A DNA stretch of 64,000 nt from Azotobacter vinelandii. GTDB lineage: Bacteria > Pseudomonadota > Gammaproteobacteria > Pseudomonadales > Pseudomonadaceae. Position 1 is the stretch's first letter; every line of letters starts with the position of its first letter. Below the pieces are notes generated by a model. That model saw nothing but the letters and a program-made list of their open reading frames with translations. It was not told the DNA's origin and ran no database searches. The stretch lies in assembly GCF_001571105.1 (NCBI RefSeq), contig NZ_BCTD01000013.1. The stretch is one strand, 5' to 3'. Positions 56,304 to 64,000 of the stretch are shown in pieces. A program made the position numbers and the translations under genes.

Positions 56304-56401
56304 GCCCAAAGCCGCATGCCAGCCTGGCATGAAGCGCGCTGGGCGAAGAACGGCGATGATTGATAGGGTTACGCCGCTCGTATGAAGAAGACAGACCGAG
56401 C

Positions 56402-57307
56402 ATGAGAGACAATATCCTGCGCGAATCCTTCGGCGGACTGGTGGCGTTCGTTGCCGTGGCTCGCGAAAAGAGCTTTACCCGGGCGGCTGCGCACCTCGGC
56501 CTGTCGCAATCGGCCGTCAGCCATGCCGTGCGGGCGCTGGAGACGAAGCTCGGCGCTCGTCTGCTGGCGCGCAACTCACGCACGGTCTCGCCCACCGAAA
56601 TTGGCGAAAGGCTGCTGCAGTCGGTCGCTCCGCAGCTGGAGGAGATCGATGCCGAGATGTCCGCCTTGTCGGCGCTGCGCGACAGCCCCATGGGGACGAT
56701 ACGCGTCACCGCCTCGGATCACGCGATCCGTAGCGTGCTGGCAGCCAGACTGAAGAAATTCCTGCCGAAGTATCCGGGCATCCAAGTCGAACTGTTCGCC
56801 GACAATGGCCTGGTCGATCTTGCCGCCGAGCGGTTCGATGCCGGCGTTCGCCTGGGCGAGATCGTCGCGCAGGACATGATCGCGGTACGCATCGGCCCAG
56901 ACATCCGGTTCGCCGTGGTGGCCACCAAAGGATACTTCGCCAATCATCCCCTCCCCGGGAAGCCGGATGACCTCATGCAGCACAACTGCGTCAACCTGCG
57001 CCTGCCCACCTACGGAGGACTCTGGGCCTGGGAGTTCGAGAAGGCCGGACGACAGCTCAACGTCCGCGTGAATGGCCAGCTCACCTACAACAGCATCTAT
57101 GACTGCCTTGACGCCGCGATGGAGGGTCTCGGCGTGGCGTACGTGCCGGAAGACATGGCGCTGCCCTACATCCGCACCGGCCATCTGGTGTCCGTGCTGG
57201 AAGACTGGTGCCCCTACTGGTCGGGATACCATCTCTACTACCCCAGCCGGCGGCAACCGTCGGGGGCCATGTCCCTGCTGATTTCGGCCCTCCGCTACGA
57301 GCCGTAG
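56402..57307 (+). CDS. LysR-family transcriptional regulator
   Basis: A 301-residue LysR protein closely similar in design to the regulator at 53920 (helix-turn-helix KSFTRAAAHLGLSQSAVSHAVRALETKLGARLLARNSRTV; effector domain beginning IRVTASDHAIRSVLAARL). The two look like paralogues, both CrgA-like. It follows the MFS gene by 98 bases. ATG 56402 is the family start (MRDNILRESFGGLVAF). Confidence 0.88.
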   Translation: MRDNILRESFGGLVAFVAVAREKSFTRAAAHLGLSQSAVSHAVRALETKLGARLLARNSRTVSPTEIGERLLQSVAPQLEEIDAEMSALSALRDSPMGTIRVTASDHAIRSVLAARLKKFLPKYPGIQVELFADNGLVDLAAERFDAGVRLGEIVAQDMIAVRIGPDIRFAVVATKGYFANHPLPGKPDDLMQHNCVNLRLPTYGGLWAWEFEKAGRQLNVRVNGQLTYNSIYDCLDAAMEGLGVAYVPEDMALPYIRTGHLVSVLEDWCPYWSGYHLYYPSRRQPSGAMSLLISALRYEP

Positions 57308-57361
57308 ACCAAGGCCACGCCGGGCTGGCGCCGGCCGCGCGATGTCGACACGGGGTGCGGC

Positions 57362-58370
57362 TCAACCACCGATCAGCTTCATGCTCATCGCATCGCCGGA
57401 GAAGCGCTCGGCCTGCTTGTCCGCCAGCGCTCGCGCGGACAGCTCGCGAATACGCGCCAGCGCCCCGTCGCGAGGCAGCTCGAGCACGTCCCCCAGGTAG
57501 TGATTCCGACTGGAAGACAGGCAGCCATGCAGCCATCCGGTGGAGCTCAGCCGCGCGCGGCTGCACTGGCTGCAGAACGGCGCACTCTCGTTGGCGATGA
57601 CACCGAAGTAGCCGCGCCCCGGTATCGCGAAGCGTTGTGCCGTGGTGTCCGGAGCGCTGGGCACATGCTCGAATCCGTGGCGCTCGGAAACGATCGCGAG
57701 GATTTCCGCCATTCCGACGAACTGGCGCTGGAAGGATACAGGGTCCAGGGCCAGGTGCCCCATGCGCATCAACTCGATGAAACGCAGCTCCATACCGCGT
57801 GCCAGGCAGTATTCGAGCAGCGGCAAGACCTGCTCGCGATTGTGCCCGCGCAGGGGCACCATGTTGATCTTCACCCGCACACCGGCCGCGAGGGCCTGAT
57901 CGATACCCTCCAGCACCTCGGCCAGATCGCCGCCACGGGCGATGCGGCGTAAAGCCCCGGCGTCCAGGGTATCAAGCGAAACGTTGATGCGTTCGATGCC
58001 AGCCGCCAGCAGCACCGGGAGCTTGCGCGACAGCAACTGGCCATTGGTGGTCAGGGAGACATCCGCGAAGCCCAAGCGCCCCAGTTCGGCCATGAAGCCG
58101 TCGAACAACGGACTGATCAGGGGTTCGCCACCGGTGATGCGCAAGGTGCGCAGGTCGTTGACGACCTTGAGGTATTTCGATGGCCAGGAGCAGCTTGGGC
58201 GAAGACAACGCTTTCCGATCGGCATGCAGGCGCTTGCCATCCGGCACGCAGTAGACGCAGGCGTAGTTGCAAGCGCCGGTCAGGCTCACGCGCAGGTTAC
58301 CCAGCCGCCGTCCCTGCGCGTCGATGATCCGGCCCCGTTCATCATCGTCGAGCGATGGCTCAGAGCGCAT
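57362..58370 (-). pseudogene. moaA: GTP 3',8-cyclase MoaA, frameshifted
   Basis: A radical-SAM enzyme for the first step of molybdenum cofactor synthesis, split into two frames. The N-terminal frame starts MRSEPSLDDDERG (58370) and has the cluster motif C-x3-C-x2-C in GACNYACVYCVPDG. The C-terminal frame continues YLKVVNDLRTLRITGGEPL, has the second cluster (FCSQCSRARLSSTGWLHGC) and ends with the conserved Gly-Gly. The break lies at a run of three A/T bases (58175-58177), and removing one base would restore the frame. It overlaps the xdhC stop by 11 bases. It is probably an accessory paralogue serving IorAB. Confidence 0.85.
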
Positions 58371-59340
58371 CGCGCGGCCTGCCGCGATAGACACGGACGA
58401 CGTCGGCCATGACGGCCAGAGCGATTTCCGCCGGCGTCTTGCTACCCAGCGCCAGACCGATGGGCATCCGCAGACGGGCGATCTCTGCCTCGCTCAGGCC
58501 ACCGGAGCGACGCAGGCGCTCGGCACGTGCCGCCGAGGTACGTTGGGAGCCCATGACACCGATGTAGAACGCGGGCGTGCGCACGGCCTCGATCATCGCC
58601 AGATCATCGATTCGCGGGTCGTGGGTCAGCGCTACCACGGCGGTGGCCGTGTGGCAGCCATCGGCGGCGATGAACAGCGAAGGCAGTTCCTGGCGCACCT
58701 CGATACCGGGCACTTCGAAGCCGGCATGAGCCTCTTCGCGCGGATCGCAGACAATGACCTCGAAACCCAGGGCCAGTGCGAACTGCGCGCAGACCACGGA
58801 CACCGGCGAGATACCCGCGATGATCAACCGCGCGGCCGGTCCGACGCGTATCCCGACCGAATGCCCATCCGCCGACTCGACCACGCGCGGTCCCAGGCCA
58901 TCGTCCTCGTGCAACCGCAGCTCGCCGTTGCGCAGATCGACACAGCGCAGCAGATGACGCTGCCCCTGCAGCGTTGCCCGCAGGCTCTCCAGGTGACGCC
59001 AGGTGGTGCTGTCCGCAGGCAACCGCTCGATCAGCACCTGGAGAATCCCGCCACATGGCAGTGCGATCCGCGAACCCTGCGGCCCCGAGGGGTCACCGTA
59101 GCGCAGAGTCGTGACGGTGCACTCGAACGCCCCATCCTGCAGCCTCTCGAGAAAGTCCTCCTCCACGCAACCACCGGACAGCGAGCCGATATGCGCACCA
59201 TCGCGACGCGCCGCCAGCAGGGAGCCGGGCTCGCGGGGCGAGGAACCGAACGTGGCCAGCACCGTGCACAGCCACACTTCCTCACCTGCGCGCGACCACG
59301 CCAACGCCTGCTCGATAACCTGCAAGTCCAGATGCTGCAT
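58360..59340 (-). CDS. XdhC/CoxI-family molybdenum cofactor chaperone
   Basis: A 326-residue cytoplasmic protein. The N-terminal part (LDLQVIEQALAWSRAGEEVWLCTVLATFGSSPREPG and SLSGGCVEEDF) is the XdhC/CoxI domain, and the C-terminal part has a Rossmann fold (AARLIIAGISPVSVVCAQFALALGFEVIVCDPREE). Family members sulfurate and insert molybdenum cofactor into hydroxylases. It lies in opposite orientation to iorAB but is clearly their maturation factor. ATG 59340 is preferred over an upstream TTG. Confidence 0.87.
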   Translation of the reverse strand: MQHLDLQVIEQALAWSRAGEEVWLCTVLATFGSSPREPGSLLAARRDGAHIGSLSGGCVEEDFLERLQDGAFECTVTTLRYGDPSGPQGSRIALPCGGILQVLIERLPADSTTWRHLESLRATLQGQRHLLRCVDLRNGELRLHEDDGLGPRVVESADGHSVGIRVGPAARLIIAGISPVSVVCAQFALALGFEVIVCDPREEAHAGFEVPGIEVRQELPSLFIAADGCHTATAVVALTHDPRIDDLAMIEAVRTPAFYIGVMGSQRTSAARAERLRRSGGLSEAEIARLRMPIGLALGSKTPAEIALAVMADVVRVYRGRPRDAL

Positions 59341-60052
59341 ACCCAAACGACCTCGATGAACGTTGGCTCAATGAATAGGCTTGTTGCCGGACAACCGCCG
59401 CGAAACACTGAGCAATCGGCGAAGACGCCAGCACTGCGCCTCCCACCTCATAAGGCGTGGAGAGCGGATAAGCCCATGAACCCTATTGATAAATCCTTCG
59501 ACTGGCTCCAGCCCCTCGCCCCAGCGCAGCCCCAGCGGCAGGCCGCTCATGCCTTCCGAAACACTCTGCGCGGGGCGCCGCTCGGCCCCCCAATCGCCCA
59601 GGCCTCGAGCTCTGCACGCGGGCTATGGCATCCCCACTTCTCCTGCTGCGCCGTTGGCGGACGCGACTTCAGCCGTGTGCGGCAACCGCGTGCATCGGTA
59701 CCGGCCTCACCGTCCTGAAGCCGTTCCGCCTCCATTAATCAATCGCACGCATAGGTCCATGCAATCTTTCCGTCTACCTGAGCCGGCATTTCGTCTGGGC
59801 TAATACTCGCTGCGTTCAAGTGGACCAGGCCTTCAGGGCAGCGGGAACGATCCGAAACCTACGGTCGCCGCTGCATCGCCGATGCCCTTCCAGCTGGCCA
59901 GGCAGCCTCGCCCGTCGGTCACCGGCCCCCGGGCCCGGAATGACCACCGATGCCGAGCCGCCCGTCCCCGACACAGCGCTCAGCCCCGATTACGAACACC
60001 ATGATGTCTGGCACGAGGCCAGCGATAGCTAAGCCATCCGAGGAGAAGACCC
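59341..60052. other. 712-base region between xdhC and iorA, no supported gene
   Basis: A short frame beginning at ATG 59476 (MNPIDKSFDWLQPLAPAQP) and another at 59820-60032 are open, but neither has a known product or clear conservation signal. Motif copy C lies at 59734. The region must hold the divergent promoters of xdhC-moaA and iorAB. A CCGAGGAGA site lies just before iorA. Confidence 0.55.
59734..59767 (+). promoter_or_regulatory. Spaced operator-like motif, copy C
   Basis: ATTAATCA (59734-59741), eight bases, CATAGG (59750-59755), then TCCATGC and TCTTTCC. It matches copies A and B in both blocks and spacing, and shares a TCTTTCC-n2-CTACC stretch with copy A further downstream. It is about 300 bases before iorA. 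Confidence 0.6.
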
Positions 60053-60497
60053 ATGGAACTGACGATCAATGGAACCAAACGCCAGGTGGATGCTGCCGCC
60101 GATACCCCGCTGCTCTGGGTCATCCGTGAGGAGCTGGGTCTGACAGGCACCAAGTATGGCTGTGGCGCCGCGCAATGCGGGGCCTGTACCGTGGGCGGAC
60201 GGGCATCCCATCCGCTCCTGCGTGATGCCGGTCAGCGCTGTTGCCAACCAAGCCATCACAACCATCGAGTCCATCGAAGAGGACCCGGTGGGCAAGCGAG
60301 TGGTCGAGGCCTGGATCGAGCACCAGGTCCCCCAGTGCGGTTACTGCCAATCCGGCCAGGTTCTGACCGCCACCGCTCTGCTGAAACAGAACGCCAAACC
60401 CAGCGAAGCCGAAATCGCCGCGGCCATGATCAATCTCTGCCGCTGCGGAACCTACAACGCCATCGCCGATGCAATGCAACAACTGGCCAAGGGCTGA
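60053..60497 (+). pseudogene. IorA-type [2Fe-2S] molybdo-hydroxylase small subunit, frameshifted
   Basis: The small iron-sulfur subunit of an isoquinoline-1-oxidoreductase-like (aldehyde/xanthine oxidase family) enzyme. The first frame has the plant-type cluster GCGAAQCGAC in MELTINGTKRQVD onward; the rest is in another frame, with PIRSCVMPVSAV, the second cluster QCGYCQSGQ and CRCGTYNAI. The break is near 60193-60196: one extra base, or two missing, between ACTV and ADGHPIRSC. Both halves are otherwise well conserved. It is followed four bases later by iorB. Confidence 0.85.
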
Positions 60498-60501
60498 GGA
60501 A

Positions 60502-62742
60502 ATGATGCCGATGCACATGCCCCAGATTCCCGACACCCTGCCCACGGACGGCAAGCCCTTCAATCTGTCCCGCCGCCGGTTCGTGGGGGCCTCGTTGAGC
60601 GCACTGGTACTGGGCGCCCTGCTGCCCGGCAAGGTCGTGAGAGCCGCGCAGAGCCAGGCCGCCGAAATCAAGCCCGGTACCCGTGTCCCGGCCTTCCTGG
60701 AAATCCGTCCCGACGGTACGGCGCTGCTGCGCAGCCCCTTCGTCGAAGGCGGCCAAGGCATCTACACCGCCTTCGCCCAGATCGTCGGCGAAGAACTCGA
60801 TATCGCGCCGGATCGTTTTTCCGTCGAATGCGCCCCGCCGGGAGCCGACTATCTGCTGGTGGATGGCGCCCGCTTCACGGGCGGCAGCTTCTCGGTACGC
60901 TCCAGCTTCGAAGTGATGCGTCGCCTGGGAGCCTCCGCCCGCCACATGCTGCTGCAGGTCGCCGCCACCAGACTGAAAGTGCCGCTGGCGAGCCTGACCA
61001 CACAGCCCGGCGTCGTGGTGCACACGGCCTCCGGCCGAACCCTGAGCTACGGCGAACTGGCCGCCCTCGCCGCTGCGCTGCAGCCCCCTGAACAGGTACC
61101 CCTGCGCGCCAGGAAGGACTTCCGCTGGATCGGCAAGTCCGTGCCACGCCTGGATGCCCACGACAAGTCCACCGGCAAGGTGAAATACAACATCGACGCC
61201 GAAGTCGAAGGCATGCTCCTGGCGGCTGTCCAGCACGCACCGCGCATGGGTGGCGAGCCCGAGGCCATCGCCAATGAGTCCGAAGTCAGGGCGATGCCGG
61301 GCGTGCATTCGATCCATCGCCTACCCGGCGCGGTCGCTGTGGTGGCTCGGCGCTGGTGGCAGGCCCGGCGCGCCGTGGAGTCGCTCAAGGTCGACTGGAA
61401 GGAAGCCGCACCGGGAACCCCGCACGCCATGCCCGCCAATTTTTCCTCCGCCGGCATGCGCGCCACGCTTGCCGCCGCTCCCGGTCCCGGGATTTCCGCC
61501 GAGAGCATCGGCGACGCCGCCAAGGCGTTGGAGAGCGCCAGCCAGGTCATCGAGGCGACCTATGACGCCCCCTATCTGGTCCACGGCCAGTTGGAACCGC
61601 CTTCGGCACTGGCCCGCTGGAACACAGACGGGACCCTCGAGCTATGGCTACCCAACCAGGCCCAGGAAATGTTCCAGCAGGCCGCAGCCAGGGTCGCGGG
61701 CATCGCCCCCGACAAGGTCATCGTCCACTCCTCGCCACTGGGCGGTTTCTTCGGCCGGCACTTCCTCTACGGCACGGCGAACCCCTTCCCCCAGGCCATC
61801 CAGTTGGCCAAGGCCGTCGGACGCCCGGTGAAACTGATCTGGAGCCGCGAAGAGGAGTTCCTTCGCGATGCGCTGCGGCCGATGGGCCTGGCGCGCCTCC
61901 GCGCCGGAATCGACGAGAACGGCCTGCCGCAAGCGCTGTACGCCGAGGCCGTCGGCGAGAGTCCGACCGAGCGCTGGTTCGGCCGCCAGCCGGACAAGGC
62001 CAACGACTCGGCGGTCGAGGGCATCGCCGAGAAACCCTACGCCATCCCCGACCGGCGGGTCGCCCAGGTTTACCTGGAACACCCTCCCACCATCGGTTTC
62101 TGGCGTTCGGTCGGACATTCGATGAACGACTTCTTCTACGAGTCCTTCTTCGATGAAGTGGCCGATGCCGGCAAGCAGGACCCGTACGAGTTGCGCCTGC
62201 GCCTGCTGGCGGACAAACCGCGGCACAAGGCGCTGCTGCAGGCGGTCGCCGAGCTTTCGGGTGGCTGGAAACGCGGCCCCTTCAGCGCCAGCGATGGCAG
62301 CAAGCGAGCGCGGGGCGTAGCCATGGCGTCGCCGTTCGGCAGCGAGGTGGCCACCATCGCCGAGGTGTCCATCGAGAACGGATCGGTAGTGGCCCACGAT
62401 GTCTGGGTGGCCTTCGACCCCGGCAGCATCGTCAATCCCGCCATCGTCGAGGCCCAGGTGAGGTCCGCCGTGGCACTGGGGCTTTCGTCCACCCTGCTGG
62501 AGGAAGCCGTGTACGAGAACGGCATGCCCCGTGTGCGCAACTTCGGCGCCTACGCCATCCTGCCGCCCGGCCGGATGCCCCGTGTGCATGTGCGCATCGT
62601 CGAAAGCGGCGCCCCCATGGGCGGCGTTGGCGAGCCCGGACTTCCAGGCGTGCCGCCGGCCGTGATCAACGCGGTCGCGGCGCTCACTGGGCAGCGCGTG
62701 CGCAGCCTCCCCCTATCCAAGACTCACTTTGCCGGCGCGTGA
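60502..62742 (+). CDS. IorB-type molybdopterin-binding hydroxylase large subunit
   Basis: A 746-residue catalytic subunit of the IorB/aldehyde oxidoreductase group. It has a twin-arginine signal (LSRRRFVGASLSALVLGAL, residues about 24-42), so it is exported folded by Tat with its cofactor. It contains the aldehyde-oxidase-type N-terminal and molybdopterin domains, including FGRHFLYG and the catalytic glutamate E711 in GGVGEPGLPG. Such enzymes hydroxylate N-heteroaromatics or oxidise aldehydes and pass electrons through the small subunit to cytochromes; no cytochrome gene is adjacent. The open frame is intact, unlike iorA. Confidence 0.9.
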   Translation: MMPMHMPQIPDTLPTDGKPFNLSRRRFVGASLSALVLGALLPGKVVRAAQSQAAEIKPGTRVPAFLEIRPDGTALLRSPFVEGGQGIYTAFAQIVGEELDIAPDRFSVECAPPGADYLLVDGARFTGGSFSVRSSFEVMRRLGASARHMLLQVAATRLKVPLASLTTQPGVVVHTASGRTLSYGELAALAAALQPPEQVPLRARKDFRWIGKSVPRLDAHDKSTGKVKYNIDAEVEGMLLAAVQHAPRMGGEPEAIANESEVRAMPGVHSIHRLPGAVAVVARRWWQARRAVESLKVDWKEAAPGTPHAMPANFSSAGMRATLAAAPGPGISAESIGDAAKALESASQVIEATYDAPYLVHGQLEPPSALARWNTDGTLELWLPNQAQEMFQQAAARVAGIAPDKVIVHSSPLGGFFGRHFLYGTANPFPQAIQLAKAVGRPVKLIWSREEEFLRDALRPMGLARLRAGIDENGLPQALYAEAVGESPTERWFGRQPDKANDSAVEGIAEKPYAIPDRRVAQVYLEHPPTIGFWRSVGHSMNDFFYESFFDEVADAGKQDPYELRLRLLADKPRHKALLQAVAELSGGWKRGPFSASDGSKRARGVAMASPFGSEVATIAEVSIENGSVVAHDVWVAFDPGSIVNPAIVEAQVRSAVALGLSSTLLEEAVYENGMPRVRNFGAYAILPPGRMPRVHVRIVESGAPMGGVGEPGLPGVPPAVINAVAALTGQRVRSLPLSKTHFAGA

Positions 62743-62788
62743 TGCGCAGCCCCGCTCTTTCATATCGCCACGACACGCAAGGAAACCG

Positions 62789-63265
62789 ATGACCATGAAG
62801 CGCCCGTTTCAAGCCACACTGCTTCTCGCCCTGCTCTGTACCGGCGCAGCACTGGCCGATACCGATGGCATCAAGGTGATAGCCAATGGCGCCTAAGCCA
62901 GCATGGCCGGCCCAACCGACTACTTTTCAGGCTCGGTCACGGCCGACATGCTGTTCACCCCCACGGAGTACAGCCAGGTCAGTGGCGCCCACGTCACCTT
63001 CGCACCGGGTGCCCGCACCGCCTGGCATACCCACCCACGCGGACAGACGCTGATCGTCACCTCGGGCAAGGGTTGGGTGCAGGAATGGGGCAAGGAGAAG
63101 CAGGAAATCCATCCCGGTGACGTGGTTCGGATCGCTCCCGGCGTGAAGCACTGGCATGGCGCGACCGATACCAACGGCATGCGCCATATCGCCCTTCAGG
63201 AGGCCGTCGATGGCAAGAACGTCGAATGGCTGGAGCAGGTCGGCAACGACCAGTACGCGCAATGA
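62789..63265 (+). pseudogene. Secreted cupin-domain protein interrupted by a stop codon
   Basis: The gene starts ATG 62789 after AAGGAAA and has a signal peptide (about 1-23, ending AALADTDG). At codon 36 an in-frame TAA (62894-62896) interrupts it. The same frame continues without further breaks to 63265 with the cupin metal motif (TAWHTHPRGQTLIV) and a second motif (GVKHWHGA). One base change, such as CAA to TAA, explains it. The downstream part could restart at 62903, but would lack the signal. Homologues of this type are found near aldehyde-detoxification genes. Confidence 0.85.
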
Positions 63266-63468
63266 GGGGCCTTGGAAAGAGCACCTGATCGACATGCCCG
63301 CCGGCAGCGATGCCGGCGCCGCTGCCTCTGCCTTTTCGCCAACGCTCCCCGATCATGTTGGCGCAGCGTCCCGTGAGGCGGCGCCAGGTGCAATGGCGTC
63401 CCGCGGCCGCCAAGCCGAGGCGAATCATGCGCCCCTGAATTGAATCGGGGCAGCCTCGGACACCAGGG

Positions 63469-63966
63469 TCAGCGCTCGAGTCTACGGATCGTTACCTTGC
63501 AGGGGCCTGGGCGGCGCAAGAGTTCGATGCCCAAGTCGAGCGTGCCCAACTTCACCAGGCCGCTGGAGTAGCGAAAGTTCTTGTGGAAGATGGCCAGGTT
63601 TCCCCAAGGGGCGTAATAGGCCAGATCGCCCACTTTGGGGGTAATACCGTCGGGAGCGCCGCTGGTCGACAAACGCCTCGGCAGATCGCTGATCTTCTCG
63701 GTGGAGGCATAGTCTTCAAGCGTCAGCGAAAGCGGCAGCAAAGAGGCGAAGTCCCTGGCGGTCTCGCTATCCTCGAGCGTCGCGGTGATTGTGGTTCCCT
63801 CTATCTCGATGCCGATCTGCATGGTGTTCTCCTGGCGAATGACGGGTAATCGAATGTCAGGGTGATCCGCGCCACCGCCCGTTCCTGCGTCGGCCGAAAT
63901 CGTGGCCATGGATGCCATCGACACAGCTATCGGTAGTAACCGCGCTCTGAAAAGCCGAACCAGCAT
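63469..63966 (-). CDS. Cyclophilin-like fold protein
   Basis: A protein of up to 165 residues with the cyclophilin-like fold (IGIEIEGTTITATLEDSETARDFASLLPLSLTLEDYASTEKISDLP and PKVGDLAYYAPWGNLAIF). Two starts are plausible. ATG 63966 follows AGGAGG and gives a signal peptide (MLVRLFRARLLPIAVSMASM). ATG 63822 (MQIGIEIEG) has its own AGGAGA site and would make a cytoplasmic form of about 117 residues. The family often sits with cupin, dehydrogenase and LysR genes, as here. Function unknown. Confidence 0.75.
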   Translation of the reverse strand: MLVRLFRARLLPIAVSMASMATISADAGTGGGADHPDIRLPVIRQENTMQIGIEIEGTTITATLEDSETARDFASLLPLSLTLEDYASTEKISDLPRRLSTSGAPDGITPKVGDLAYYAPWGNLAIFHKNFRYSSGLVKLGTLDLGIELLRRPGPCKVTIRRLER

Positions 63967-64000
63967 GGCGCCTCCTGAAGTTCTCCGGTTGCGGCGCAAT

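Noticed and set aside
59476..59718. A possible small gene starting MNPIDKSFDW between xdhC and iorA
   Set aside because: The frame is part of a longer antisense-derived open frame. Composition and lack of a recognisable family make it too weak to call, so it is noted only in the gap description.

Overview
The window is high-GC, densely packed chromosomal DNA from a gammaproteobacterium of the family Pseudomonadaceae (Pseudomonas/Azotobacter-like). The assignment rests on gene content and order remembered from Pseudomonas: the N-acetylglutaminylglutamine amide (NAGGN) osmoprotectant operon followed by a 7TMR-DISM hybrid kinase and a YheU-family gene, minCDE followed by an RluA-type synthase and an M18 aminopeptidase, prc, an FKBP lipoprotein with tRNA and rdgC nearby, and a dapA-bamC / gcvR-bcp / tusA-like / bepA / nadA block. 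These blocks look like separate pieces of the Pseudomonas aeruginosa map placed side by side, so the species is probably not P. aeruginosa itself. I could not run any search to name it.

Layout. 1-7133: end of the NAGGN operon (amidotransferase, synthetase, M42 peptidase), then a palindrome-rich 0.6 kb gap, a hybrid sensor kinase and a YheU-family gene. 7142-10917: minus-strand membrane genes, including a CorC/HlyC-type protein and the acetate permease pair yjcH-actP. 11222-16595: envelope-related genes (DUF2061, GH17-like glycosidase, alpha/beta hydrolase, MlaA-like protein, LpxL/HtrB-type acyltransferase). 16829-24086: minCDE, RluA-type pseudouridine synthase, aminopeptidase, quinone oxidoreductase and the periplasmic protease Prc. 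24189-27933: a translationally coupled XRE regulator and unknown protein, a YkvA-like protein, an FKBP lipoprotein, tRNA-Val and tRNA-Asp, and rdgC. 28479-33732: a giant transporter-like hybrid kinase, a MgtC/DUF4010 membrane protein and a Sel1-repeat protein. 34122-37924: a ydbH-ynbE-ydbL intermembrane lipid-transport operon ending in a methyltransferase. 37925-38980: a lower-GC segment next to the 3' end of tRNA-Ser(CGA). 39196-46363: purC (of the longer, non-Pseudomonas type), bamC, dapA, gcvR, bcp, a TusA-like gene, bepA and nadA. 46544-50351: a phasin-like hypothetical, a SLC13/DASS anion permease, DUF3016 and glycine-zipper proteins.

51299-63966 is an accessory redox region: alcohol dehydrogenase, SDR, two LysR regulators, an MFS efflux pump, MoaA, XdhC, a molybdo-hydroxylase of the IorAB type, a cupin and a cyclophilin-like protein. 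Two things make it stand out. First, four of its genes (SDR, moaA, iorA, cupin) each carry one inactivating lesion, while the genes between them are open. Second, a spaced motif, ATTRATCA-N8-CATAGG or close to it, occurs four times on the same strand: ahead of a 54-codon secreted peptide gene, the alcohol dehydrogenase, the MFS gene and iorA. I read this as the operator of one LysR regulon controlling an oxidative detoxification pathway that is decaying, or that carries assembly errors. The functional readings are inferences from protein families. The lesions and motif copies are directly visible.
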